Assembly (NCBI GenBank): GCA_022836975.1
Contig: JAIXMJ010000003.1
Coordinates: 1-31,853, forward strand
Source: Wolbachia sp.
GTDB taxonomy: Bacteria; Pseudomonadota; Alphaproteobacteria; Rickettsiales; Anaplasmataceae
Reading direction: 5' to 3'
DNA length: 31,853 nucleotides
Numbering within the stretch: position 1 is the stretch's first letter; each line of letters starts with the position of its first letter. Made by a program: the position numbers and the translations under genes. This document shows, in pieces, positions 10,263-18,521 of this stretch. A model generated the notes under the pieces. That model was given only the letters and a program-made list of their open reading frames with translations. It did not search any database and was not told the origin of the DNA.

Positions 10263-10557
10263 ATATAACTCATACTCTCTTTTTTATATTTTTTTGTAAG
10301 CACCAGAAACTTTTGAATTAGTTGCATTAGTACATAAGAGTTCTACTCCTGCTAGAGAAGGAGTGCTATTACCACAACTACAATAAATCTTTGTATTTTT
10401 AATAACTTAAGCTTTTGCTCTCAAATTAACACTCATATAGAATACTCATATTTAGCCACGGGCATAACTTAGCGCAACAACATACAAACATTTTATACCT
10501 TCTATACGTTAATTTTGTATGGAGCATAGTCAATATATTAAAAATATATTAATAATA
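10263..10557. other. Gap between secB and acnA, no confident gene
   Basis: About 295 bp with no recognisable gene. A small hairpin (ACTCCT 10345-10350, loop of 8, AGGAGT 10359-10364) lies about 100 bp upstream of the acnA start. On the minus strand a frame open for about 36 codons, encoding a piece that includes IYCSCGNSTPSLAGV, runs through it without any ATG start. It could be a 5' leader of acnA or a gene remnant. I see no tRNA. Confidence 0.4.
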
Positions 10558-11037
10558 CTAATTTTTCTTCTGCTCTGTTTGCGCATGGTACATAGCCTGA
10601 AAATCTATTGGGTCTAGCATCAAAGGCGGGAACCCTCCGCTACTTGTAGTTCTTGCAATTATTTCTCTTACAAAAGGAAATAGAAAAGTAGGAGCATTAA
10701 TAAACAAAAGCTGTTTTAATTCTTCAGCATCATCATTTGATGGATCATCTATTGAAAGGATACCACAATATTTTATATCACAAACAAACGCTATATCCCC
10801 CTTCTTTTCTCCATTTTTAACAGTTGCTTTGGCTTCTACATGCAGCGTAACTTCATGAAATGATTCTTTTTTATCTGCTTTTTCCTCTTCCTCTGTAGAA
10901 TCTAATTTTACTGCATTTATGCTTACCATCACATTGATGTCTGGCATATGATTTGAATTAAGAAATGGCGAGTTTGGGTTCTCAAACGATAAATCCTTGA
11001 TATATTGAGTATGGATCTTCATATTTTGTTGTAACAT
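10558..11037 (-). CDS. secB: Protein-export chaperone SecB
   Basis: SecB is a tetrameric cytosolic chaperone that keeps preproteins unfolded and hands them to SecA. The 159-residue product shows the family pattern: IKDLSFENPNSP near the N-terminus, INVMVSINAVKL, the FHEVTLHVEAKA strand, CDIKYCGIL, and the C-terminal block LFINAPTFLFPFVREIIARTTSSGGFPPLMLDPIDF. A good Shine-Dalgarno (AAGGAGATAT, about 8 nt upstream) supports the first ATG at 11037 over the internal one at residue 6. An acidic and lysine-rich loop (STEEEEKADKKE) is longer than in E. coli. It diverges from the Tim44-domain gene with 82 bp between them, an arrangement I recall for alphaproteobacteria. Confidence 0.96.
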   Translation of the reverse strand: MLQQNMKIHTQYIKDLSFENPNSPFLNSNHMPDINVMVSINAVKLDSTEEEEKADKKESFHEVTLHVEAKATVKNGEKKGDIAFVCDIKYCGILSIDDPSNDDAEELKQLLFINAPTFLFPFVREIIARTTSSGGFPPLMLDPIDFQAMYHAQTEQKKN

Positions 11038-11119
11038 TTTTCATATCTCCTTTTAATTAAATTGAAATGCTTTTTAATATAATATAGTATTACTACACAA
11101 AAGCAAACCTAGTTAACAT

Positions 11120-11743
11120 ATGATGGAACTTATAGTATATGCTTTATTAGCAGCATTTATCTTTTCACGCTTATATAATTCCCTGGGTAGATCGACTGGC
11201 AGGTCTACACATATCAACTTTAATAAACTGGTGGATATTTTGGAAAAAAACACAGTAGAAGAAAGTAATATAGAACGTTATATAGATAATACAGATGAGA
11301 ACATGACTGCCTACAGAGAAATATTGAAAAAGGACAAAGATTTTTCCATCGACAATTTCATACAAGCTTCTAGTAAGGTATTTGAAATGATAATTAATCA
11401 TTTCAATCATGGAAACCTGACACAACTTAAGCATCTTGTAGATAACGATCTTTACAACTCATTTGCAGAAAAAATTACAAGCCGTGGTACAGTAGACCAA
11501 TCTACTGTCATTGTTTCCATTGTTACACAAAAAATTACAGAAATAAAAATAGTAAGGAATGTGGTATTTATTTCTGTATACTTTCTTTCAGAGCAGATAA
11601 ATTTTAGCAAAAATGATAAAGGAGAAATCATTGCAGGTGATACTTCCACGATTAACAGAATAGAAGATGTGTGGCAATTCAAGAGAAATGTCAACATATC
11701 AGATCCAACATGGCTTCTAACTTCTATAAAGAATGATGCGTGA
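11120..11743 (+). CDS. Tim44 domain-containing membrane-associated protein
   Basis: The 207-residue protein starts with a single hydrophobic segment (about residues 3-18) followed by a Tim44-like domain. The diagnostic features are an ASSKVFEMIINHFNHGNLTQ helix, LKHLVDNDLYNSFAEKI, the charged strands that follow, and the end signature IEDVWQFKRNVNISDPTWLL, close to the Tim44 pattern D-x-W-x-F-x-R...P-x-W-x-L. Bacterial Tim44 (TimA) proteins are thought to be inner-membrane associated and linked to protein translocation or membrane assembly. Its stop overlaps the dnaQ start by 11 nt. The neighbouring secB fits a protein-export context. Confidence 0.85.
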   Translation: MMELIVYALLAAFIFSRLYNSLGRSTGRSTHINFNKLVDILEKNTVEESNIERYIDNTDENMTAYREILKKDKDFSIDNFIQASSKVFEMIINHFNHGNLTQLKHLVDNDLYNSFAEKITSRGTVDQSTVIVSIVTQKITEIKIVRNVVFISVYFLSEQINFSKNDKGEIIAGDTSTINRIEDVWQFKRNVNISDPTWLLTSIKNDA

Positions 11744-12461
11744 GATAGTTCTTGACACTGAAACAACTGGCCTTGACATTGCACTAGGGCATCGCATTAT
11801 TGAAATAGGGTGCGTAGAGTTAGTAAATCGTATCCCTACAGGTAATATATTTCATCAATACATTAACCCTGAAAGAGATATACCGTACCACTCCTTTAAA
11901 ATACACGGTATAAGTGAAAGTTTTGTACAAAATAAACCATTGTTTGCAGATATAGCTCCTGCATTTTTAGATTTTATATCTAGCGATGCGCTAGTAATTC
12001 ACAATGCTGTCTTTGATATTAAATTTCTTAATATGGAACTTGGCAAGTTGAACATTCAACTTATTTCTTTAGATAGAGTAATAGATACCTTGCCATTAGC
12101 ACGGAAAAAATTTGCAGGATCACCAGCATCTTTAAACGCATTATGTAAAAGGTTTGATATACCATTAGAAAATAGAGAATTGCATGGTGCATTAATTGAT
12201 GCCAAGCTACTTGTTAAAGTATACGTTGAACTTACTGGAGGATTACAGACTATTTTATTCGATGATGTAAATAATAGTAATGATGATTCTATACTGACTC
12301 AACGTAGAATACATAATCTCATTCAGAGAAAACATCTTCCAACTGATACAGAGATTGATGCTCACATAAAGCTTTTGGAACAGATTAATAATCCACTTTG
12401 GAAAACTATAAACTATAATTCGAGGTTTGTTTATGATAAAAATTGTAAGGAAGTTATCTAA
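11733..12461 (+). CDS. dnaQ: DNA polymerase III epsilon subunit (3'-5' proofreading exonuclease)
   Basis: This DEDDh exonuclease subunit corrects misincorporation by the replicative polymerase. In the 242-residue protein the Exo I motif is VLDTETTGLD (Asp8 and Glu10), Exo II is HNAVFDIKFL, and Exo III is HGALIDAKLLVKVYVELTGG with the catalytic His and Asp. The C-terminal 50 or so residues would bind the alpha subunit. The start is either 11733 or the next codon (11736); both overlap the Tim44-domain gene. The 3' end overlaps the Sco gene by 29 nt, making a three-gene coupled unit. The alternative names RNase T or a generic exonuclease are less likely because of its length and the bacterial-epsilon match. 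Confidence 0.93.
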   Translation: MMREIVLDTETTGLDIALGHRIIEIGCVELVNRIPTGNIFHQYINPERDIPYHSFKIHGISESFVQNKPLFADIAPAFLDFISSDALVIHNAVFDIKFLNMELGKLNIQLISLDRVIDTLPLARKKFAGSPASLNALCKRFDIPLENRELHGALIDAKLLVKVYVELTGGLQTILFDDVNNSNDDSILTQRRIHNLIQRKHLPTDTEIDAHIKLLEQINNPLWKTINYNSRFVYDKNCKEVI

Positions 12462-13038
12462 CCTACTAATATTACTAGCGGTAATATTTTTTGGTTACTA
12501 TTATTTTACTAAAAGTGACATATCAAAAACCAATAACAAAGAAATCCCAATAGGTGGAGACTTTGCTTTAATAAATCAAGATGGTCAGCTTATACGTAGC
12601 AGCGACTTACAATATAAGTATAAACTAATTTTTTTCGGCTTCTCCTCATGTAAGCGTATTTGTCCTATGCATCTCGGAATTATTTCTGAAGCATTAGCAA
12701 AACTGGATAGCAGTATTCATCAAAAATTACAAACAATCTTTATTACTATTGACCCAGAACGTGATAGTGTGGAAAAGTTAAAAGAATTCCATCAGCAGTT
12801 TGACGATAGGATACAAATGTTGACAGGAACAAAAAAAGAAATAGATCAAATAATTCTAAAATATAAGGTTTATGTAGGTAAAGCAGCTGGAGAAGAAGAA
12901 ATCAATCATTCTTCAATAATATTTTTAATGAGTCCAGATGGAAAATATGTAACACATTTCGCACTGGATTTGAATTCGGATGAGAATCAGTCCGATAAGA
13001 TTGTGGGTAAAGTACGCGCAGAACTAGAAAAAAGATGA
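12433..13038 (+). CDS. SCO1/SenC-family copper chaperone
   Basis: Sco proteins deliver copper to the CuA site of cytochrome c oxidase and have a thioredoxin fold facing the periplasm. An N-terminal membrane anchor lies at about residues 8-25 (LSNLLILLAVIFFGYYYF). The copper-binding CxxxC is FSSCKRICP (Cys73 and Cys77), with the distal His159 in INHSS and the conserved TIDPERDS segment between them. I chose the ATG at 12433 (201 residues), with GAGG 7 nt upstream, over an in-frame TTG at 12427. The gene overlaps dnaQ by 29 nt. No cytochrome oxidase genes are in view. Confidence 0.93.
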   Translation: MIKIVRKLSNLLILLAVIFFGYYYFTKSDISKTNNKEIPIGGDFALINQDGQLIRSSDLQYKYKLIFFGFSSCKRICPMHLGIISEALAKLDSSIHQKLQTIFITIDPERDSVEKLKEFHQQFDDRIQMLTGTKKEIDQIILKYKVYVGKAAGEEEINHSSIIFLMSPDGKYVTHFALDLNSDENQSDKIVGKVRAELEKR

Positions 13039-13238
13039 TCTTATTAAACTAACGGTAGCATTCTCAACGACGTAACCAGAAGTGAGAAGTATCCTATATT
13101 GTTGGTTGTAATGACTTTTTAAAGATGGAAATATTTTTTGCTTGTGTAGGTCAATCCTCATTGCGCAAACACTTTTGTAAAAATTCTATTTCGGAATAAA
13201 AATTGATATTATAATGAGAAGTAAGTACACGCCATATA

Positions 13239-16136
13239 ATGACATACCTAAGAATAGAAGTTCTAAATAACCGCACCCAGCAGATTAATATTTTTTCAGT
13301 TTATATAGATAAAATATTGACAGAAAAATTATATAAGGAAATTTCTGAATTATTTTATAATAAAATTATACAAGAATGCCGTTATTATCCCTACCACAAA
13401 AACATAGAGGAAATTCAATATGATTTTATAAAGCCAGATGCTGAATGGGGAATAGAAATAAGCTTCATGCCAGGTATGACTGATAATGTAGGAAATACAG
13501 CAGGACAAATAGTGAAAGAATATTTATTAAGTAAAAATTACATTGATGAAAATATTCATATACATGGAAAAAGCGCAAAATTAACTCTCGGTAGTGGAAA
13601 TATACCTAGTGATATTAAAGAAAGATATAATCCTATCACTGAGTATTGTACTCTGATATGCAAAGATAATAATAGTTATAAATGGCAATACCATGGCAAA
13701 CAATTAGTTCCTTACCTTAGAACCAGTAGCACCTTTAATGTTCAATATGTAAACATAAACGTTGCTGATAATATGCTTGAAAAAATAAGCAAGGAAGGTA
13801 TCAAGGGTAATGGCACTTTAGGCCTGTCTCTCACTGCGATGAAAACAATCAAAGACTACTTTAATACACTAAACAGAGATCCATATGATATTGAACTCGA
13901 ATCTTTAGCACAAACTTGGTCAGAACATTGCAAACATAATATTTTCTGTTCTCCTATTGAGGATATCCCCGATGGGTTGTATGAACACTATATTAAACGC
14001 GCAACCCGCGAGATAAATTCTGATATATGTGTATCCACCTTCTCTGATAATGCAGGTGCAATTATTTTCGATGATAAACACTTAATTATAGATAAGGTTG
14101 AAACTCATAATAGCCCTTCAGCCCTTGACCCGTTCGGTGGATCAATCACAGGCATTCTAGGAGTAAATAGGGATATATTAGGTTTTGGTCAAGGTGCAGA
14201 ACCTATAATGAATACTTATTATTTCTGTTTTGCTACTGAGTTAAAAGAAAAATTATACAGAGATAAAAAATGCACTAGTGAAGTTTTACATCCTCAATTT
14301 CTTATGAAAGAGGTTATACGTGGTGTAAATGTTGGTGGAAATTGCTCTGGTATTCCCACTCAACTAGGTTCAGTATATTTTAACGATAGATTTTGTGCTA
14401 AACCACTGGTATTCGTTGGAAGCGTAGGAATTATTCCAAGAAATATAAATGGTCACCCTTCACATATTAAATGTGCAAAAAACGGTGATAAAATTGTTAT
14501 AATAGGAGGCAGAGTTGGCAAAGATGGAATCCATGGTGCAACATTTTCTTCAGAAACACTCTCTGGTAACAGTCCATCAACAATAGTACAAATCGGTGAC
14601 CCCATCACACAAAAAAAATTATCTAATGCTATTATTGAAGCACGTAATCTTTCTCTTTATAACGCCATCACAGATAATGGAGCAGGTGGGTTTTCTTCAT
14701 CTATAGGAGAAATGGGAGAAAACGGGTTTAGAGTAGATCTAAACAGAGTCCTGTTAAAAAGTAATAATATGGACCCTTGGGAAATCTGGGTATCAGAATC
14801 ACAAGAAAGAATGACACTAGCAGTGCCACAAGAAAATCTTGCCACGTTAGAACAAATCATGAAAAAACATGATGTAGAATTTAGTGTTATTGGAGAATTT
14901 ACTAACAGTAAAAAAGCAATAGTACAAATTTCTTCCACAATAATCATGGATCTAGACACAGACTTCTTGCATCGCGGAAACCCTAAAATGCATTTAAAAA
15001 CTAGACCTTGGATAGACAGACTCTCAAAGGTTGACAAAAAATCTATAGTTGACAAAAGACTTGCAGATATTCCTATAGATACTGCATTAAAAGAAATGTT
15101 GAGTAGACCCAATATATGTAACAAAGAGTTTATAGTAGCACAATATGACCACGAAGTGCTTGGATCATCAGTGCTTAAGCCACTACAAGGTAAAGGCAGA
15201 GTATGCAGCGAGGCTGTTGTTTCAAGACCAATTTTATCATCAACACGCGGTATCGTAAAATCCCAAGGATTTGGTTCAAGTTATGGAGAGGTTGATACTT
15301 ACCATATGGCAGCATGTGCAATAGACACAGCAATACGTAATTATACTGCGGCAGGGGGAAATATAAATCATTTAGCTTTACTGGATAATTTTTGCTGGTG
15401 TGACTCTTATAACCCAGAAAGATTATGGCAACTAAAGAGAGCTGCGGAAGCTTGTTATGATTACGCAGTAGCATTTAAAACTCCATTTATCTCAGGAAAA
15501 GATAGCATGTTTAATGATTTTAAAGGATATGATGCAAGTGGAAAAGAAGTAAAAATATCTTCACCACCTTCGTTACTTATTTCTGCTATTGGTGTGATTG
15601 GAAATATAGAACATGCTGTTTCGTTGGACGTCAAAGTCCCAGGTGATCTAATATATATGCTTGGTACCACTTACAATGAATTAGCTAAATCCGAATATCA
15701 ACTATATAGTGGAATAAGTAACAATAATGTTCCAAAAGTAGATGCAAAAAATGCTAGAAAATTATATGAGTGCTATAACAATGCTATTGAAAAAGGTTTG
15801 ATAGCTTCTGCAATTGCACCAAATCTTGGTGGAATAATAATTGCTTTAGCAAAATCTTTAATTGCCAGCAATCTTGGAGCAGAGATAGATCCTGCATTAA
15901 TACCTTCCGACAATAACGACTTAAAAACTACACTATTTTCTGAATCTCAGAGTAGAATATTAGTTACCATTGCACCACAAAATCAGAAGGTTTTTGAAAA
16001 AGTATTTAGTGGTATAGCATACTCTCATATAGGAACTGTAACAGAAAAAAAAGTATTAAATATTAAAAATACTTTAAATGTAGAATTAGCAGAGTTAGCA
16101 CAATACTATTCCAATTCACATGCTATAGCCAATTAA
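13239..16136 (+). CDS. purL: Phosphoribosylformylglycinamidine synthase, synthetase subunit
   Basis: PurL catalyses ATP-dependent conversion of FGAR to FGAM in purine synthesis. The 965-residue protein contains an N-terminal PurS-like portion (about 1-160), the linker SLAQTWSEHCKH (222-233), the substrate and ATP motif VETHNSPSALDPFGGSITG (287-305), FGQGAEP, GGNCSGIPTQLGS, GGRVGKDGIHGATFSS and a second synthetase half. It stops without the C-terminal glutaminase domain of the 1,295-residue E. coli enzyme, so ammonia should come from a separate PurQ, as in other Rickettsiales. PurQ is not in the window. The gene has its own 200-bp upstream gap and is followed at once by IS debris. Confidence 0.95.
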   Translation: MTYLRIEVLNNRTQQINIFSVYIDKILTEKLYKEISELFYNKIIQECRYYPYHKNIEEIQYDFIKPDAEWGIEISFMPGMTDNVGNTAGQIVKEYLLSKNYIDENIHIHGKSAKLTLGSGNIPSDIKERYNPITEYCTLICKDNNSYKWQYHGKQLVPYLRTSSTFNVQYVNINVADNMLEKISKEGIKGNGTLGLSLTAMKTIKDYFNTLNRDPYDIELESLAQTWSEHCKHNIFCSPIEDIPDGLYEHYIKRATREINSDICVSTFSDNAGAIIFDDKHLIIDKVETHNSPSALDPFGGSITGILGVNRDILGFGQGAEPIMNTYYFCFATELKEKLYRDKKCTSEVLHPQFLMKEVIRGVNVGGNCSGIPTQLGSVYFNDRFCAKPLVFVGSVGIIPRNINGHPSHIKCAKNGDKIVIIGGRVGKDGIHGATFSSETLSGNSPSTIVQIGDPITQKKLSNAIIEARNLSLYNAITDNGAGGFSSSIGEMGENGFRVDLNRVLLKSNNMDPWEIWVSESQERMTLAVPQENLATLEQIMKKHDVEFSVIGEFTNSKKAIVQISSTIIMDLDTDFLHRGNPKMHLKTRPWIDRLSKVDKKSIVDKRLADIPIDTALKEMLSRPNICNKEFIVAQYDHEVLGSSVLKPLQGKGRVCSEAVVSRPILSSTRGIVKSQGFGSSYGEVDTYHMAACAIDTAIRNYTAAGGNINHLALLDNFCWCDSYNPERLWQLKRAAEACYDYAVAFKTPFISGKDSMFNDFKGYDASGKEVKISSPPSLLISAIGVIGNIEHAVSLDVKVPGDLIYMLGTTYNELAKSEYQLYSGISNNNVPKVDAKNARKLYECYNNAIEKGLIASAIAPNLGGIIIALAKSLIASNLGAEIDPALIPSDNNDLKTTLFSESQSRILVTIAPQNQKVFEKVFSGIAYSHIGTVTEKKVLNIKNTLNVELAELAQYYSNSHAIAN

Positions 16137-16151
16137 AAAGGTTTCCTCTAA

Positions 16152-16804
16152 GGTATGTCGTCATAAGATTTGAGCCCACATTAATAAAGCTTTAAGGGAA
16201 AGGGCAGCCATATATGAGCGTGCATGCCTACCGCGCAAATTTTTGAAATGTATTATGCCTAAGTTTATATAGCTCCTTAGATCCTCTGCGAAGCACTGCG
16301 AAGTATTTTGAGTATGGAGTAGTCCAAAAGTAGAATTAGCTAAAAACCATGTTTTAGATTCACGAGACCAGCTATTATGTTGAACCTCATGTTATATTTC
16401 TTGGATGTCTGGAACCTTCTGATTCTGACAGGTATACCATGCGCATTTACGGCCTTTGCCCATTTTGTCCTACCTATCATTTGATCTTTAGTCACTCAAG
16501 ATCAATAAAAATTTTCAATAAATATCACACCACTCTCCTGCTTCCAATGGCCATCATCAGGTGGTCCATGGTGCACCAGTCCTAAATATCCACATTACTG
16601 CATTTATAAATGTCCTGTGATCCTTTGCAATCCCTCCCCAGATACCTCTTCTTCAGGAAGATGACCTTCTAATTTATCCCACAACCCGTCGCTTATATCA
16701 TGCCTTCTATGTACTATTTCTCTTTCCATCTTTTCTAACCCTTAAATCCTTTATTATATAAACTTTTGACATTTATTCAACTAGTTCTTGCGACGACATA
16801 CCCT
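16152..16804 (-). mobile_element. Decayed IS5-family insertion sequence
   Basis: The ends are terminal inverted repeats: GGTATGTCGTCATAAGA at 16152 and, inverted, GGTATGTCGTCGCAAGAAC ending at 16804. Flanks read CTAA on the left and CTAG on the right, consistent with a 3-4 bp TA-centred target duplication of IS5-type elements. Inside is a broken transposase on the minus strand. At 653 bp it is too short for an active copy (about 800-900 bp expected). It is inserted just after purL and, on its other side, into a small open frame at 16805-16962. Confidence 0.8.
16161..16729 (-). pseudogene. IS5-family transposase, frameshifted and internally deleted
   Basis: From the ATG at 16729 the minus strand reads MEREIVHRRHDISDGLWDKL and on to LPEEEVSGEG, the usual IS5 transposase N-terminus (HDISD.LW..I..HLP). 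A frameshift then follows: GIAKDHRTFINAVMWIFRTG and APW continue in another frame. A later piece (IGRTKWAKAVNAHGIPVRI) matches the GRTKGG..TK.HA region. The end, ARSYMAALSLKALLMWAQIL followed by TGA at 16161-16163, is the C-terminal helix. Stops and missing segments between these pieces show that it is dead. Confidence 0.8.
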
Positions 16805-16962
16805 AGCGCGATTTGTGATAAAATTTGCAAATACATGGATTGATTTTCCAAGGCCTTTGAGTGTGGAAGCAGAGCGCTGAGGTTATTTTCTATTTCTAAA
16901 GGATAACCAACAAAAAGATCGTCAAAACTTTCTAACGTCATGATGCACCTATGATCAGACAA
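16777..16962 (-). pseudogene. Small ORF truncated by IS insertion
   Basis: A frame starting at a TTG (16962) encodes about 54 residues of host-type sequence beginning MSDHRCIMTLESFDDLFVGY, then runs into the IS terminal repeat at 16804 and ends on IS-encoded residues (GYVVARTS). It lies 16 bp downstream of the GNAT gene on the same strand, so it may be the 5' part of a second gene in that unit. I do not recognise the family. Confidence 0.35.
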
Positions 16963-16978
16963 GTTTTGATATCCATAA

Positions 16979-17491
16979 TTATTTCAATTTTTTCGTAAAC
17001 CATAACACCAAATCATCATCAAGCTCAACTTTAGTTCCAGGTTCAACGTGTTGATATTTGTATGTAACACCAAAACCGTTTGGAACGTAGCCTCTTTTTA
17101 TGTAAAGTCTTTGTGCTGCACCATAATCAGCATAAAGACAGACACCTAAACCCACAACATCACTTTTTTTAACAGCTGCTTTTTCTGCAGTTTCAAGCAA
17201 TGCCGATCCAATTTCTCTATTTCTAAATTGAGGCAGGACATTTAAATCCATAATTTCCGGTATACTATTATTTGCAAATGATTCATACAGTGATTGCCAT
17301 TTTAGTGTTACATATCCAGCAAATTCATTTTGATAAAAAGCTACCCATGCAACACGCGCACCAAGTTTTTGTTCTTTCAAGTAATTTGCAAATGTTGAGA
17401 ATGGCTTTGGCCAGTTGTTTTCCATGAACTTTGTTACTATTTTAGGAATATCCATTTCTTCAAACTGTCTGATTTCAGGGTATGTCGTCAT
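16979..17491 (-). CDS. GNAT-family N-acetyltransferase with IS-derived start
   Basis: The 170-residue protein fits a GNAT fold: first strand EIRQFEEMDI, then VAWVAFYQNEFAGYVTLKWQ (strands 2-4), EIMDLNVLPQFRNREIGSAL (strand 4 and the acetyl-CoA pyrophosphate loop, with R-x-x-x-I-G in place of Q-x-x-G-x-G/A), and GLGVCLYADYGAAQRLYIKRGYVPNG (strand 5 and helix 4). The substrate is unknown. The ATG (17489-17491) and the first four codons (M-T-T-Y) lie inside an IS5 terminal repeat; host sequence begins at Pro5. The original start was therefore probably lost and replaced by one in the IS end. Met13 is an alternative but would cut strand 1. Whether it is expressed is open. Confidence 0.75.
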   Translation of the reverse strand: MTTYPEIRQFEEMDIPKIVTKFMENNWPKPFSTFANYLKEQKLGARVAWVAFYQNEFAGYVTLKWQSLYESFANNSIPEIMDLNVLPQFRNREIGSALLETAEKAAVKKSDVVGLGVCLYADYGAAQRLYIKRGYVPNGFGVTYKYQHVEPGTKVELDDDLVLWFTKKLK

Positions 17492-17530
17492 AAGATTTTA
17501 GCCCACATTAACAAAGCTTTAAGGGAAAGG
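17479..17530 (-). mobile_element. Solo IS5-family end (52 bp)
   Basis: These 52 bp match 16152-16203 at 50 positions in the same orientation. They comprise the terminal repeat plus the last codons of the transposase (LSLKALLMWAKIL, then TGA at 17488-17490). The outer edge faces the GNAT gene; the inner side breaks off 24 bp before the end of pyrF. The rest of the element, and probably the native 5' end of the GNAT gene, has been deleted. Confidence 0.85.
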
Positions 17531-17554
17531 ACGATACAATAGCAGCTTTCATAC

Positions 17555-18244
17555 CTAACGTAATGAGTCAAAGATGGACTCAACACTTTTTACAGGATCT
17601 GTACTTTCTGTTATAGGCCTGCCAATGACAATATAGTCAGCACCAAAAGTAATTGCTTCTCGTGGTGTTGCAGTTCTTTTTTGATCATTATTATCGTGAG
17701 AACTTATACGAATCCCAGGAGTAATAATATTGAAATCCTTACCACATTCTCTACGTATTGCTTGTGTCTCTAATGCAGAGCAAACAACTCCATGTAACCC
17801 CGATGTTTGTGCAAGCTTTGCAAGTAAAATAACTTGTGACTCTATCCTTTTCTCTATTCCACATTGATTCAAATCATTATCGTTTATACTTGTTAACACC
17901 GTAACTCCTATTAATTTTATTTCTGTATTTTGTATAGCATTTAATGCATAATGTAACATTTGCATACCTCCAGCAATATGTAATGTTAGCATTCTAATAT
18001 TTAAACTACTTATTACTTTAATTGCTTTAGCTACGGTATTAGGAATGTCATGCAATTTTATATCTAAAAAAATTGGTATACCACATTTACCCACTTTCTC
18101 TATTCCATGCAAACCACAAGCAGCAAAAAACTCTAGGCCTAGCTTTATCATCCCTACCCTATTGCGTAAAATCCGAGCCATAAATACAGCTTGATTCAAA
18201 TCGCTAGTATCTAATGCACATATTATAGGATTAGCTCTGCACAT
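17555..18244 (-). CDS. pyrF: Orotidine 5'-phosphate decarboxylase
   Basis: This enzyme catalyses the last step of UMP synthesis, decarboxylating OMP. The 229-residue TIM barrel shows the catalytic D-x-K-x-x-D motif in FLDIKLHDIPNT (Asp61, Lys63, Asp66), the N-terminal strand ICALDTSD, GVTVLTSIND in the middle, and the phosphate-binding end ITPGIR...ADYIVIGRPITES. The length is normal for the family. The start is an ATG followed by CRANPIICALD, directly before the first barrel strand. It lies downstream of valS on the same strand after a 277-bp gap, and IS debris begins 24 bp after its stop, so it may be a single-gene unit. Confidence 0.96.
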   Translation of the reverse strand: MCRANPIICALDTSDLNQAVFMARILRNRVGMIKLGLEFFAACGLHGIEKVGKCGIPIFLDIKLHDIPNTVAKAIKVISSLNIRMLTLHIAGGMQMLHYALNAIQNTEIKLIGVTVLTSINDNDLNQCGIEKRIESQVILLAKLAQTSGLHGVVCSALETQAIRRECGKDFNIITPGIRISSHDNNDQKRTATPREAITFGADYIVIGRPITESTDPVKSVESIFDSLR

Positions 18245-18521
18245 AAAATATCTAATGCTACACGATAAAACAGCTTTGTTCTAAGCATAACTTATCAAAG
18301 TCTAAGCTAATTAATTCACTAATAGAATGATCATATTGTTTCACTAAATCCTCCAAAGCACTGTTTGATTGTATATTAATTACTATTATTTTTATGCCTC
18401 TACCATAAATTTCTCTTTATGCCTTTTCACTCCTAAACTTTAATTGTACATTTCTTGAATCCTTCCGTCATCTTTTCCATCCGCATATTTCTACATAAAG
18501 CATATGCTTTACCACAAAACA
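18245..18521. other. Gap between valS and pyrF, possible gene remnant
   Basis: About 277 bp with no confident gene. On the minus strand, 18258-18416 is open for 52 codons without an ATG, encoding a piece that reads IKIIVINIQSNSALEDLVKQ and ends LCLEQSCFIV. The composition resembles coding DNA, but I recognise no family. It may be the tail of a decayed gene. No tRNA is visible. Confidence 0.3.

Noticed and set aside
13039..13238. Possible tRNA or small RNA between the Sco gene and purL
   Set aside because: No cloverleaf, no conserved T-loop and no strong stem could be formed; it is probably only the purL promoter region.
18258..18416. 52-codon open stretch on the minus strand between valS and pyrF
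   Set aside because: It has no ATG and no recognisable family; noted only as a possible remnant.
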